From Tissierella creatinophila DSM 6911 (GTDB taxonomy: Bacteria > Bacillota > Clostridia > Tissierellales > Tissierellaceae): a stretch of DNA of 64,000 nt. Positions 43,728 through 52,595 of the stretch are shown piece by piece. The stretch covers positions 124,001-188,000 of the forward strand of contig NZ_LTDM01000011.1 of NCBI RefSeq assembly GCF_001940565.1, written 5' to 3'. The notes under the pieces are model-generated. The model had not been told where the DNA came from and did not search any database. It saw only the letters and a list, made by a program, of their open reading frames with translations. Each line of letters starts with the position of its first letter. Within the stretch, counting starts at the first letter, position 1. The position numbers were made by a program, and so were the translations under genes.

Positions 43728-44177
43728 TTATTTACTAAAACTATTTATTATTCTTATAACATCATCTACACTATCTGAGTGCAATATGGATTCTATATTA
43801 TCTTCATCTTCTAAAAGCACCATTAATTGTGATAAAGCCTTTAGATGTGTTTTAGAGTCTACCGCGCAAAATGAAATAACTAATTTTACAGGGTCATTTT
43901 CTTCATTTCCAAATTCTATAGGGTTTTTAAGAGTAACTAAACTCATACCCATCTTAAGAGCACCTTTTTCTGGTCTAGCATGAGGCATTGCTATTCCTTC
44001 TAGTATTACTATATAAGGTCCTATATCTTTCACGGTTTCTATCATCGCATCTACATATCTTTCCTCTGCAGCATGTACGTTAACTAAAAGTGTACCCCCA
44101 ATTCTTACTGCATCTTCCCAGTCTTTAGCATCTACATTTAATCTTATAGTGTCTTTAGTAATTATGTCTTTTAGCAT
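43728..44177 (-). CDS. PTS EIIA component (mannitol/fructose/ascorbate class)
   Basis: A 149-aa phosphotransfer protein. The active His is in EGIAMPHARPEKGALKMGMS, followed by LVTLKNPIEFG and SKTHLKALSQLMVLLED, as in PTS_EIIA type-2 domains. ATG at 44177 has AAAGGAGGAGTAAGAACA before it and gives a family-like start (MLKDII); a longer frame to 44198 includes that site and is rejected. First gene of the IIA-IIB-IIC operon. Confidence 0.93.
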   Translation of the reverse strand: MLKDIITKDTIRLNVDAKDWEDAVRIGGTLLVNVHAAEERYVDAMIETVKDIGPYIVILEGIAMPHARPEKGALKMGMSLVTLKNPIEFGNEENDPVKLVISFCAVDSKTHLKALSQLMVLLEDEDNIESILHSDSVDDVIRIINSFSK

Positions 44178-44298
44178 TGTTCTTACTCCTCCTTTCACAA
44201 AGGAAATTCATATTGCCCTATAATTACTATACCCTCTAAGCTTATATCTAAAACCCTATAAAAAACATATATTTAAATGGCAATTTTCAATTGTTTTT

Positions 44299-44346
44299 TT
44301 ATATACTAAATATATAGGATAAAAATACAATTTATATATTTAGTAT
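44299..44346. other. Long AT-rich dyad between the divergent PTS and EAL/HDOD genes
   Basis: TATACTAAATATATA (44300-44314) is the exact inverse of TATATATTTAGTATA (44332-44346), 17 bp apart. It sits in the 230-bp divergent space, upstream of a possible -10 TATAAT (44381-44386) for the EAL/HDOD gene. It may be a regulator site or a cruciform-forming sequence. Confidence 0.4.
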
Positions 44347-44424
44347 AAGCTTTAAAAAATTATTTTTTTGTATTATGTTGTATAATATTGGGTAATTAGG
44401 GATTAAGTGTTAGGGGGGATATCT

Positions 44425-45633
44425 TTGTTTATTGCAAGACAGCCTATATTTAATAGATTTATGATAGTGTATGGATATGAATTGCTATATAGAGATAGCA
44501 AAACGTCAACTGTGTTTGGAAATGTTTCTGCAAAGAAAGCTACGGCAACGGTTTTAGGAGGTTTATTTGAGCTTGGAATAGACACTATTACCGACAACGA
44601 AAAAGCATTTATTAATTTTGATTATGAATTTTTATTATCAGATTCAATAGAATTGATTAATCCAGAAAAACTTATAATTGAAGTTTTAGAAGATGTAGAA
44701 GTAGATAAAGTACTCATAAAAAGACTTATAGAGTTAAAGAAACATGGATATAAAATTGCCTTAGATGATTTTGTAGAAGATTATGATGAATTTCCTTTAG
44801 TCCCAATCTCAGATATAATTAAATACGATATAATAGCTACCCCATTAGATAGTATAAGAGCACAAGTAAGGCTTGCACTGCATCAGGGCAAGACTTTATT
44901 GGCTGAAAAAATAGAAACAAAAGAGGAATATGAACAGGCAAAAGGGATGGGGTTTAGTCTTTTTCAAGGATATTTTTTTGAAAAACCAAGTATAGTTGGA
45001 AAGTCTAATGATAAGAAATCCACTAAATTCAATTATTTAAGACTTATAGCTGAACTTGGAAAGCCAGAACCTTCCTACAATAAATTAGCTAAAATAATAG
45101 GAAATGATGTAAATCTAGCCTATAGACTACTTAGAGTAGTCAAAAACAGCCAGTCAGATGATGTAGTTTATTCTATAAAAAGAGCTTTGGTATATATGGG
45201 TTTTAGAAGTATAGAAAGATGGATAAATATACTGATGTTACAAGATTTAGCTACAGATAAGCCACTAGAACTTACCAGACTTTCTCTTACAAGGTCTAAA
45301 TTTGGAGAAGGGCTTGCAAATCATAGTAAGTTTAAATCAAGAGTTAACGAAGCTTCTACTATGCTTCTTTTTTCAACCTTAGATGCTATATTGGATCAAT
45401 CTATGGAAGAAGCTCTTGATGGAATATCTCTTACGGAAGATATAAGAGAAGCTCTTATCCATAGAAAAGGAGAGCTTAGTCCTTTACTGGAACTTGTGTA
45501 TTCTTATGAAAAAGGAGATTGGGATAAGGTAAAAACAATATCATCTGAAATCGGGATAACAGATAGAGAAGAAATATGTAATGAATATTTAAACGCTATA
45601 AAATACTGCACTGAAACAATGGATATGCTTTAA
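44425..45633 (+). CDS. EAL-HDOD domain protein (YuxH/CdgJ type)
   Basis: A 402-aa cytosolic protein. TTG at 44425 is chosen because GGGGGG lies 6 bp before it and the product then starts FIARQPIFNR, as in relatives. Residues 1-200 are an EAL fold, but the EAL tripeptide reads YELLYRD, and the metal-site motifs (INFDYEFL, IEVLEDV, ALDDF) are only partly kept. It is therefore probably not an active c-di-GMP hydrolase. An HDOD domain follows from about 200 to 400. Such proteins act as signalling adaptors for c-di-GMP, motility or biofilm in other bacteria. Confidence 0.9.
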   Translation: MFIARQPIFNRFMIVYGYELLYRDSKTSTVFGNVSAKKATATVLGGLFELGIDTITDNEKAFINFDYEFLLSDSIELINPEKLIIEVLEDVEVDKVLIKRLIELKKHGYKIALDDFVEDYDEFPLVPISDIIKYDIIATPLDSIRAQVRLALHQGKTLLAEKIETKEEYEQAKGMGFSLFQGYFFEKPSIVGKSNDKKSTKFNYLRLIAELGKPEPSYNKLAKIIGNDVNLAYRLLRVVKNSQSDDVVYSIKRALVYMGFRSIERWINILMLQDLATDKPLELTRLSLTRSKFGEGLANHSKFKSRVNEASTMLLFSTLDAILDQSMEEALDGISLTEDIREALIHRKGELSPLLELVYSYEKGDWDKVKTISSEIGITDREEICNEYLNAIKYCTETMDML

Positions 45634-45640
45634 TATATAG

Positions 45641-45671
45641 AAATCCTAAGCCTATATAGGCTTAGGATTTT
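45641..45671. terminator. Bidirectional terminator between the EAL-HDOD and chemoreceptor genes
   Basis: AAATCCTAAGCC pairs with GGCTTAGGATTT around TATATA. It serves two convergent genes and overlaps the end of the chemoreceptor frame. Confidence 0.8.
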
Positions 45672-46974
45672 ACATTATAGCTTTTAATTTTCTTAATAAG
45701 TCTACTACAATATTTGAACACTCATCCATATCTTCTAAAGCTCTTTGAGCCATATCTATATCTCCATTATTATAAGCTGATATAGCTTTTTTTGCTAGAA
45801 GATGTAACTCTTCATGAGGTGATTCTAAATTATTTAAAATTTCTATAGCCCTAGAATCTGAAAAAACTTGTTCTTCTATCCAAAGCCCTAGTCTACATGT
45901 TTTATGAGTTCCTACTGTATCTTTATTTAGTTTTTCATAACCTAGTAACATATTGTACACTTTCCATCTCCAAATAAGGTGGTCACTTATGCATACTTCT
46001 ATCTGGACTTTCTTATCTAATAAATTACACTCTTCATATGCTAAAAGTCTTATCTCATCTACTACTTTTGATATTTTGTAGAATGCCTTTCCAGTTCTTT
46101 CTATATCTTTTTTAAGAGCAGCAGTCTTTTCATTTATCTCCATAAGATTACCAGCCATCTCTTGTGTTGTTGCTGTTTGTTCTTCAGTATTTGCTGATAT
46201 GTCATTAAAGGTCTTTCCAATATCTGTAAGAGCTCCACTTATTCCATTTACAGAATGTATAGCATTATCCATTAGAGATTTTGAGTTATTAAATGATTCT
46301 AAAGATTCATCTAGTGCTTTTGAAGTATTGGAAATCTTATCAGTTAAAGACTTTACTATACCCCTAATAGAACCTACTTGTTCTTTACTTGTTTCAGATA
46401 GCTTTTTAATTTCATTTGCTACAACAGAAAAGCCCCTTCCTTGTTCACCAGCTCTTGCCGCTTCTATGGATGCATTTAATGATAATAAGTTTGTCTGTTC
46501 TGCGATTGTTTCTATCATAACTACCATATCTACTATTCTCTTAGCTTCATTGTTTACAAGATCCATTATATCTCTTACTTCTTGAGTTTTTTCCATAGTA
46601 CCTTCAATTTGACCAAATGACTCTTTTATTTTTTCTATAGAACTATTAGAATCTTGCATACTCTTTGTAGTGTTTTTATAACAATCCTGAACAAAATTTG
46701 CTATATCTTCTGAAGAAGTGCTTAGTTCTTCACCACTTGCTGCTACATTTTCTACCATTTCCCCTTGAGTATCCGTATCCACTATCATGTCTTTAATATA
46801 GTCAAGTTGAGTCATATACTGTAATAGTTCATTCAGTTTTATAAGCAAGTCTTGATTAGAGCTTTCTTTATGACTTAAACGTTTTTCCAATTCTTTTACT
46901 CTTTCGTCTTCTAAAACATTTACTGCACTTGCAGCTTCTACTTCTCTTTTTCTCTTAAAAATCTCCATATCCAT
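45670..46974 (-). CDS. Soluble chemoreceptor with a C-terminal zinc-binding (CZB) domain
   Basis: A 434-aa methyl-accepting chemotaxis protein without membrane segments. The signalling tip is [31 protein letters not shown]. The C-terminal 110 residues form a CZB domain with the expected zinc ligands: His in [10 protein letters not shown], Cys in [10 protein letters not shown], and two His in [13 protein letters not shown] receptors in other bacteria respond to zinc or hypochlorous acid through the Cys. A long coiled coil covers residues 20-60. Upstream, TTAA-N15-ACCGATTA resembles a flagellar sigma-D promoter, but weakly. Confidence 0.93.
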   Translation of the reverse strand: MDMEIFKRKREVEAASAVNVLEDERVKELEKRLSHKESSNQDLLIKLNELLQYMTQLDYIKDMIVDTDTQGEMVENVAASGEELSTSSEDIANFVQDCYKNTTKSMQDSNSSIEKIKESFGQIEGTMEKTQEVRDIMDLVNNEAKRIVDMVVMIETIAEQTNLLSLNASIEAARAGEQGRGFSVVANEIKKLSETSKEQVGSIRGIVKSLTDKISNTSKALDESLESFNNSKSLMDNAIHSVNGISGALTDIGKTFNDISANTEEQTATTQEMAGNLMEINEKTAALKKDIERTGKAFYKISKVVDEIRLLAYEECNLLDKKVQIEVCISDHLIWRWKVYNMLLGYEKLNKDTVGTHKTCRLGLWIEEQVFSDSRAIEILNNLESPHEELHLLAKKAISAYNNGDIDMAQRALEDMDECSNIVVDLLRKLKAIM

Positions 46975-47052
46975 CCCTTCTCTCTGATATAATGCAACAT
47001 CTTTTATGTCTAAATTTTTTATCCTTGTAATATTATAATCGGTATTTTTCTT

Positions 47053-47089
47053 AAAAAGTTAATCTAAATATATATTTAGATTAACTTTT
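47053..47089 (-). terminator. Terminator after the small TRAP-associated membrane protein
   Basis: AAAAGTTAATCTAAATA pairs with its complement around a very short loop and ends in T residues on the minus strand; it overlaps the stop region of the gene. Confidence 0.7.
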
Positions 47090-47341
47090 ATCTTCCATAG
47101 ATAGGGAATGTTTTCCGTTGATATAGGTCCATATAAGACCTGATAAAACTGCTATAGATGCAAGTCTAATGAAGTATGGCATAATCTTTATTGCAGCATT
47201 AACTGCTAGGATTTCTCCCTTGGTGCCTCCAATTATCAGCCCAATTACAAACATCAAAAATATTACCCCTCCTCCTAGTATTGCTATTATAAGAGATAAG
47301 CTAAATATATTTTCTATAAAGGTTTCTAATTTCTTTTTCAT
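47081..47341 (-). CDS. Small membrane protein following the TRAP permease
   Basis: An 86-aa protein with two or three hydrophobic helices (LSLIIAILGGGVIFLMFVIGLIIGG; IRLASIAVLSGLIWTYI). I do not recognise its family with certainty. Its position 121 bp after the DctM-like gene and its size suggest an accessory or small TRAP subunit, although standard DctQ proteins are about twice as long with four helices. Confidence 0.6.
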   Translation of the reverse strand: MKKKLETFIENIFSLSLIIAILGGGVIFLMFVIGLIIGGTKGEILAVNAAIKIMPYFIRLASIAVLSGLIWTYINGKHSLSMEDKS

Positions 47342-47462
47342 TTTAATTCCTCCTTGTAAATAAAGAAAACTTATATTAGATGAATTTTTCTAATATAGAT
47401 TTTCTTATCCATATCTTAACTTTTGCTACTTCCATCTAAAGAGGATAAATCTTAATTGTAAG

Positions 47463-48836
47463 CTATTGAATAAATGGAATAGGAAGTATTCCAGATAGTA
47501 GTATTATAGCTAAGACTAAATGGGCAAATACCCATATAAGTGCTAGAGCTGATGTTTCTTTCATTTTAGAACCAGCTATACCCATAGCTGTATACATTGC
47601 TAGAGCCAGTGGAGGCGTCATTCCCTCTAGTGCTCCTGTTATTGCTGGAAGTATAGCTGCTACAAGTAAAGGATTTACTCCTACAGTAGCTAGTGAAGCT
47701 ACTATACCCGTTCCAAATATAGCTACCTGTGAAGAACCAGGAAGGATCATTCCTAAAAATGTTGTAAATATAGGGAAAAATATAATAAGTTGAAGTTTTG
47801 TCATATTAAAAGACTCTACATACTCTCCAAGAGAGGCTCCTACATTTGCATCACCAAAGAGAGTTGAGATACTATAAGCGAAATAAACTGTTGCTGCAAC
47901 GGGAGTAATATGTTGTATCCCTCTTTTAAATAAATCAAATATATTTTTAAAACTAAGTCCTCCGTTTATTTCATCTTTACTTATTAAAAGTGAGTAAATA
48001 GCTGCAACTCCTGGTGTAAAAAGAATAACTGAAGCTGAAAATGCTTTTGCCCCTTCCTCGCCTAGTCTTGAAACAAAGAAAGTATCTTTAAATTTAAAAT
48101 CTAAATATAAAGGTATAAATATAATAAGTGGAACAAGAAGTGCTTTCCATCCATTTTTAAGAGTTTCGCCTATCTTAGGTATTTCATCTTTTGGTACAGG
48201 TGAAACCTTGTATTTTCTACAAAATATATATAGAGTTATAAATCTTTGAAGGATAAACCAAATTCCAACTCCCCATACTGCCATCCAAAATGTAGATAGT
48301 TCATACTTGCCTGGAAAAACCGTATCTAGCGCTGCAAAGGCCAAGAGTATTGTTCCAGATGGTGGAATCATAGGACCTAGTGAACTTGCAGACATCTCAA
48401 CTGTAGCTGCAAGTTCACTAGGGAAACCTGTTTTAATCATAGCAGGAATAGTAAACACCCCAGTAGCTGCTACGTTTCCAGGGCCTGTCCCTGAAAGAGC
48501 CGCCATAAATGTACTTGCTACTAAACTTACATACCCTGCTCCTCCTTTAAATCTTCCAACTATTGATAGGACAAAGTTTATAATAGCATCTACTACATTG
48601 GTTTGTCCAAATATAAAGGCTAAACTCATAAAAGCAACTATCGCATAAAACAAAGTATTTGTAGATGGTTGTATAAGATAATAAATAAACTTGTCCCACT
48701 TACCCAGTATAAGTATCATAACTACATATCCAACAAACATCGCCTCATAGATCGGCCTTTTAAGTAATACAAATACAACTACAATGGTAATTAACAATGC
48801 AAATAAATATAATAGTTCCATTGGTATACCTGCCAT
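47463..48836 (-). CDS. TRAP transporter large permease (DctM-like)
   Basis: A 457-aa membrane protein with about 12 helices. It shows the DctM/TRAP pattern: PIYEAMFVGYVVMILI, VASTFMAALSGTGPGNVAATGVFTIPAMIKTGF, SASSLGPMIPPSGTILL, and GMILPGSSQVAIFGTG. The family uses a sodium gradient to take up organic acids. A periplasmic binding protein (DctP/TAXI) and a normal DctQ are not seen nearby, so the system is incomplete here or uses parts encoded elsewhere. Substrate unknown. Confidence 0.85.
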   Translation of the reverse strand: MAGIPMELLYLFALLITIVVVFVLLKRPIYEAMFVGYVVMILILGKWDKFIYYLIQPSTNTLFYAIVAFMSLAFIFGQTNVVDAIINFVLSIVGRFKGGAGYVSLVASTFMAALSGTGPGNVAATGVFTIPAMIKTGFPSELAATVEMSASSLGPMIPPSGTILLAFAALDTVFPGKYELSTFWMAVWGVGIWFILQRFITLYIFCRKYKVSPVPKDEIPKIGETLKNGWKALLVPLIIFIPLYLDFKFKDTFFVSRLGEEGAKAFSASVILFTPGVAAIYSLLISKDEINGGLSFKNIFDLFKRGIQHITPVAATVYFAYSISTLFGDANVGASLGEYVESFNMTKLQLIIFFPIFTTFLGMILPGSSQVAIFGTGIVASLATVGVNPLLVAAILPAITGALEGMTPPLALAMYTAMGIAGSKMKETSALALIWVFAHLVLAIILLSGILPIPFIQ

Positions 48837-48875
48837 AAATATTCCCCATTTCTTTTTGTTTTTACCTTCAAACTT

Positions 48876-48911
48876 AAAACTTCTTAATCCTTTAAAGGTT
48901 TAAGAAGTTTT
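48876..48911 (-). terminator. Terminator after the 69-aa gene
   Basis: AAAACTTCTTAA and its complement form a stem with CCTTTAAAGG in the loop region, 9 bp after the stop of the small gene. Confidence 0.7.
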
Positions 48912-48919
48912 AATAACAC

Positions 48920-49129
48920 TTAATAACAATCTCCAAGAACCACCCTAGCCTCTATCGTTCCATCCCCCACATCATAAAAGATCTTGCTTTCTATTTCGAA
49001 ACACTTCTCTTCTGATAGGACTTTGTTTGACATAAGCATTGCTAGTAGTTCTATCTGAGTTAATTCTAATTCTTTTCTTTTTAGATGAAATCCTCCTGGA
49101 TAAAATATGGTTACCTTTATTTTTTCCAT
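48920..49129 (-). CDS. Uncharacterised 69-aa protein
   Basis: I do not recognise it. A charged, soluble protein (MEKIKVTIFYPGGFHLKRK at the start; VGDGTIEARVVLGDCY at the end) with no signal peptide or membrane segment. The ATG at 49129 follows AAGGGGGGCTTA, a strong ribosome binding site, and a good terminator follows the stop, so it is probably a real gene. The 49130-49352 space upstream is AT-rich with a possible -10 (TATAAT near 49240) and nothing else I can name. Confidence 0.6.
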   Translation of the reverse strand: MEKIKVTIFYPGGFHLKRKELELTQIELLAMLMSNKVLSEEKCFEIESKIFYDVGDGTIEARVVLGDCY

Positions 49130-49352
49130 AATTAAGCCCCCCTTAAGTTTTTTAAAGCACTTCTCTAAATAAGTAAAATAAAATTATGAATTATAAATTA
49201 TGTTGTATTATATATTTACCCCTTTATTAGTATTATACTACATTATCTAATAGAAAGTTCACAAAATTTTTAGACAACTTTGTAATTAATCTAAATATGT
49301 CATTATAAAGGTTACGACTGCCTTTTGCCTAATAAATAATACTCAAAATAAT

Positions 49353-49398
49353 AAAAAAAAGCTTGTTTCCAAGTTTTAAAACTTGGAAACAAGCTTTT
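49353..49398. terminator. Terminator after thiD
   Basis: AAGCTTGTTTCCAAGTTTT is followed directly by its complement, with a run of eight T on the minus strand. Overlaps the thiD stop. Confidence 0.88.
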
Positions 49399-50170
49399 AA
49401 TATAAATGGTTTAACGGTCCTCTTCCTTCCCCTAAATCCAATCCATCTCCTATAGCACCAATTAAATATTCTTTTGCCTTTATAAAGCTAGACTCTACAT
49501 CCATTCCATTGGCAAGATTTACAGCTATAGCTGAAGATAGTGTGCAGCCTGTTCCATGAGTATTCGGATTTTCTATTTTCTCTCCTTCTATCCAATTTAT
49601 TTTTCCATCTATTAAAAGCAGATCATCCGCACTTGTTTCTAAATGTCCACCCTTAACTAATATAGCACCATCTATGAACTTTGCTATTATCTTGGCAGCC
49701 TTTTCCATATCCTCTTTGTTGTTTACCTCTATACCACTTAAAACACTAGCTTCTTGCATATTTGGGGTAATTATATCTGCTAGGGGAAGGAGTTCATTTA
49801 TTAAAGTATTATTTGCTTTTGAATCCATTAGTACACTTCCACTAGTTGCAACCATCACTGGGTCTACAACAATATTTTTCGCACCATACTCTCTTAACTT
49901 CCTAGCTATTACTTTAATTATACTTTCATTAGAAACCATTCCTATTTTAATAGCATCTGGATATATATCACTAAAAACTGCATCAAGTTGCTTTCCTACA
50001 AATTCTGGAGATAAGTCTACTACATCAGTTACTCCCATAGTATTTTGGGCAGTTAAAGAAGTTATAACACTCATTCCATATGTTTTATGTGCAGCAAAAG
50101 TCTTTAAGTCCGCTTGGATACCCGCTCCACCACTACAATCAGACCCTGCTATAGTTAGTAACTTTTTCAT
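49397..50170 (-). CDS. thiD: Hydroxymethylpyrimidine / phosphomethylpyrimidine kinase
   Basis: Phosphorylates HMP twice for thiamine synthesis or salvage. The 257-aa ribokinase-like protein has IAGSDCSGGAGIQADLKTF, VVDPVMVATSGSVL, LVKGGHLE and the active-site NTHGTGCTLSSAIA. It follows thiE with no gap. With thiM and thiE it makes a salvage set; thiC and the thiazole genes are absent from the window. Confidence 0.96.
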   Translation of the reverse strand: MKKLLTIAGSDCSGGAGIQADLKTFAAHKTYGMSVITSLTAQNTMGVTDVVDLSPEFVGKQLDAVFSDIYPDAIKIGMVSNESIIKVIARKLREYGAKNIVVDPVMVATSGSVLMDSKANNTLINELLPLADIITPNMQEASVLSGIEVNNKEDMEKAAKIIAKFIDGAILVKGGHLETSADDLLLIDGKINWIEGEKIENPNTHGTGCTLSSAIAVNLANGMDVESSFIKAKEYLIGAIGDGLDLGEGRGPLNHLY

Positions 50171-50815
50171 CTATTTTCCCCCTAAGTATTTCTTTACAAG
50201 TTTATTTAAATCTCTCGTAGCCTTTCCTATATCTTCTTTAGCTAGTATTGCCGATATTACAGCTATACCATCTACTTTGCTTTCCTCTAGTAGATGAAGA
50301 TTTTCATCACTTATTCCACCTATTGCAACAACAGGGATTTTTACCGTTTCTTTGATCTCTTTTAACTCTTTTAAATTTACACTTACAGCATTTGACTTTG
50401 AATCGGTCGGAAAAACTGCTCCCACACCAATATAGTCTGCACCGTTTTTTTCTGCATCTAGTGCTTCTTCCATCGTTCCAGCTGAAACTCCTAGTATCTT
50501 ACCTTCTCCAAGTAATCTTCTAGCTTCTTCTACTTCTATATCATCTTGTCCGATATGAACTCCATCAGTATCCACTTCAATAGCTACCTCTATATTGTCA
50601 TTTATAACAAAGGGAATTTTATACCTATCTGTAACTTTTTTTATATCTAAAGCTATGTTTTTAAATTCTTCAAATTTGAGATCTTTTTCTCTAAGTTGTA
50701 CAAAAGTAACTCCATTGTTTATAGCTTCCTCTACTACTTCTTCTAACTTATTTTCTCCAAGCCAATTTCTATCTGTAACCAAATAAAGTAAAAGATCATT
50801 ATTTGTAAGTTTCAA
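50171..50815 (-). CDS. thiE: Thiamine-phosphate synthase
   Basis: Joins HMP-PP and thiazole phosphate. The 214-aa TIM barrel has LYLVTDRNWLG, TFVQLREKDL, INDNIEVAIEVDTDGVHIGQDD, GVSAGTMEEA, YIGVGAVFPTDSK and VAIGGISDENL. It overlaps the end of thiM by 17 bp. Confidence 0.96.
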   Translation of the reverse strand: MKLTNNDLLLYLVTDRNWLGENKLEEVVEEAINNGVTFVQLREKDLKFEEFKNIALDIKKVTDRYKIPFVINDNIEVAIEVDTDGVHIGQDDIEVEEARRLLGEGKILGVSAGTMEEALDAEKNGADYIGVGAVFPTDSKSNAVSVNLKELKEIKETVKIPVVAIGGISDENLHLLEESKVDGIAVISAILAKEDIGKATRDLNKLVKKYLGGK

Positions 50816-51623
50816 TTTTTAAACCCTCCTTTAAACCTTCTTCATCTAATTTACTTATATAATCTATTAAAAACATTCTAAGAGAACTGGTTCCAACATC
50901 TTCTTTTATCATCTTTTTATTTGCAAGTTCTCCACTAAGTCCCATCATTCCAACTGCCATTGTGGTACTTACTAATATATTTGTTGGATTTGCACCTACA
51001 AATGCACCTATAAGTCCTGCTAACATACACCCTGTTCCCGTTATCTTTTCCATATTTTCATGCCCATTTCTTACAATGTATGTCTTTTTACTATCTGTTA
51101 CTATATCAATTGGTCCTGTAATAACTACCACTGATTTATAGATTTCACTTACTTTCTTTGCAACTTTTATATATTCTTCTAAATTTGATTCGTTTATTAT
51201 ATCTTCTACGCTTACATCTACCCCACCAGATGTCTTATTTCCATCTAAGATGGCCTTTATCTCTGATGCATTACCTCTAATTACTGAATACCTTACTTCC
51301 TTTAGTAAATTTAAACATGTTTCTGTTCTGAAATTAGAAGCACCTATTGCAACTGGATCAAGCACAACTGGTTTATTTATTTTATTGGCAGTTTTACCAG
51401 CTTCAAGCATTGATTTAATAACTCTAGGATTTAAAGTTCCTATATTGATAACGAGTGAATTACATATCTCTATAATCTCAGAGACCTCTTCTATTCCATC
51501 TGCCATTATTGGAGATCCCCCAGATGCCAATATAACATTTGCAACATCATTTACAGTTACATAATTTGTGATGCAGTGAACAAGTGAACCTTTTTTTAAA
51601 TTCTTAAGTATTTTCATGTCCAT
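50799..51623 (-). CDS. thiM: Hydroxyethylthiazole kinase
   Basis: Phosphorylates the thiazole alcohol for salvage. The 274-aa protein has VHCITNYVTVNDVANVILA, PVVLDPVAIGAS, IRGNASEI, and VITGPIDIVTD followed by TGTGCMLAGLIGAF. First gene of the TPP-controlled operon. ATG at 51623 follows GGGGGAACTTTT. Confidence 0.96.
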   Translation of the reverse strand: MDMKILKNLKKGSLVHCITNYVTVNDVANVILASGGSPIMADGIEEVSEIIEICNSLVINIGTLNPRVIKSMLEAGKTANKINKPVVLDPVAIGASNFRTETCLNLLKEVRYSVIRGNASEIKAILDGNKTSGGVDVSVEDIINESNLEEYIKVAKKVSEIYKSVVVITGPIDIVTDSKKTYIVRNGHENMEKITGTGCMLAGLIGAFVGANPTNILVSTTMAVGMMGLSGELANKKMIKEDVGTSSLRMFLIDYISKLDEEGLKEGLKIETYK

Positions 51624-51652
51624 AAAAGTTCCCCCAAGCTATTATTTTTTAA

Positions 51653-51679
51653 ATAAAAAAGACTTGCCATGGCAAGTCT
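51653..51679 (-). terminator. Terminator of the TPP riboswitch
   Basis: GACTTGCC pairs with GGCAAGTC, followed by TTTTTTATTT on the minus strand, between the aptamer and the thiM ribosome binding site. It implies transcriptional shut-off by TPP. Confidence 0.85.
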
Positions 51680-51692
51680 CATACTTTAATCT

Positions 51693-51787
51693 CTTGTATG
51701 TTCCCTACGTTAGCATTACCTAAATCAGGTTATATGGTCGAACTTAGATAAAAGTTCCTCTCAGCCGAGTTTCTCTCAGCTCCCATT
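51693..51787 (-). ncRNA. TPP riboswitch (THI element)
   Basis: On the minus strand: GGGAGCTGAGAG, CGGCTGAGAGGAACT, AACCTGATTTAGGTAATGC and TAACGTAGGGAACA. These are the pyrimidine- and pyrophosphate-sensing arms of the TPP aptamer in the correct order before thiM. Confidence 0.95.
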
Positions 51788-51805
51788 TTCATAATATTAA
51801 ATCTA

Positions 51806-51834
51806 ATTATATAGAACAAAGTCTATATTGTCAA
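51806..51834 (-). promoter_or_regulatory. Promoter of thiMED, overlapping the end of the HAD gene
   Basis: TTGACA (51829-51834) and TATAAT (51806-51811) with a 17-bp spacer. The -35 box lies inside the last codons of the upstream phosphatase gene. Confidence 0.85.
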
Positions 51835-52470
51835 TACATCTATCGCTTCCTTAAAATCTTTAATATAAAAATCTGAAACTTCTAGTATTTTATCTAAATC
51901 TTTAAATGCAACAGAATCTTCTACACCTACAATATTTAATCCTACCCTTTTAGCTACTCTCATAGAAAATAGAGAGTCTTCAAATAGGAATATCTCGCCT
52001 GGTTCTAAATTCAGATTTTTATATAAAACTTTAAAAAACATCTCATCGTTTTTACTAAGTCCAGTATTTTCACAGGTCTGTATAAACTCAAAATAATCTA
52101 AAATATCATATCTATTTAAAACACTTTGTATAAGTTTTTCATCTGTTACACTAGCTATTGCTATTCTAGTTTCTTTTGTTTTTAATCTATCTAGAAATTC
52201 TATTACATATGGCTTTAATTGTACCTTGTTTTTATAATAGTTAAGTAATAAATTGTCCATCTCATCTTTTATAGTATTGTTATCTTTTTTAATACTATAT
52301 CTCTCCTTCATATAGGAAATTCCTTCATCAAGTGTAAGCTTTTCTAAAGCCTTATTTAAATCATCTTCTGCTTTAATTTCTATAGATTCTAAATAGTTTT
52401 TAGCGAGATTTTCCCAAAACTCCATAGAGTCTGCAAGCGTACCATCAAAATCAAATACTGCTGCTTTCAT
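51823..52470 (-). CDS. HAD-family phosphatase (beta-phosphoglucomutase-like subgroup)
   Basis: A 215-aa cytosolic hydrolase. HAD motif I is AVFDFDGTLADS, motif II IAIASVTDE, motif III the Lys of GLSKND, motif IV LFEDSLFSMRVAKRVG. A helical cap covers residues 15-85. ATG at 52470 is preceded by AAAGGAAGATTTT; the frame to 52509 is not needed. The natural substrate cannot be named. It lies upstream of thiMED in the same direction but has its own end and no terminator between them. Confidence 0.9.
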   Translation of the reverse strand: MKAAVFDFDGTLADSMEFWENLAKNYLESIEIKAEDDLNKALEKLTLDEGISYMKERYSIKKDNNTIKDEMDNLLLNYYKNKVQLKPYVIEFLDRLKTKETRIAIASVTDEKLIQSVLNRYDILDYFEFIQTCENTGLSKNDEMFFKVLYKNLNLEPGEIFLFEDSLFSMRVAKRVGLNIVGVEDSVAFKDLDKILEVSDFYIKDFKEAIDVLTI

Positions 52471-52529
52471 AAAATCTTCCTTTCGATATATAATGTTTAC
52501 CTTTATCATCTTTTAATTACTAAGTAGAT

Positions 52530-52578
52530 TAATAACCTTTAGGGAAGCCTATATAGATAGCTTCCCTAAAGGTTATTA
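52530..52578 (-). terminator. Terminator after the catalase gene
   Basis: TAATAACCTTTAGGGAAGC pairs with its exact complement around a short loop. An outer AAGTAGA/TCTACTT pair may extend the stem. Confidence 0.8.
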
Positions 52579-52595
52579 ATCATGTTAAAAAGGTT

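Noticed and set aside
44199-44300. Sigma-54 promoter for the PTS operon
   Set aside because: TGGCA occurs near 44277, but on the wrong strand for the PTS genes and without the TTGC box at the right distance.
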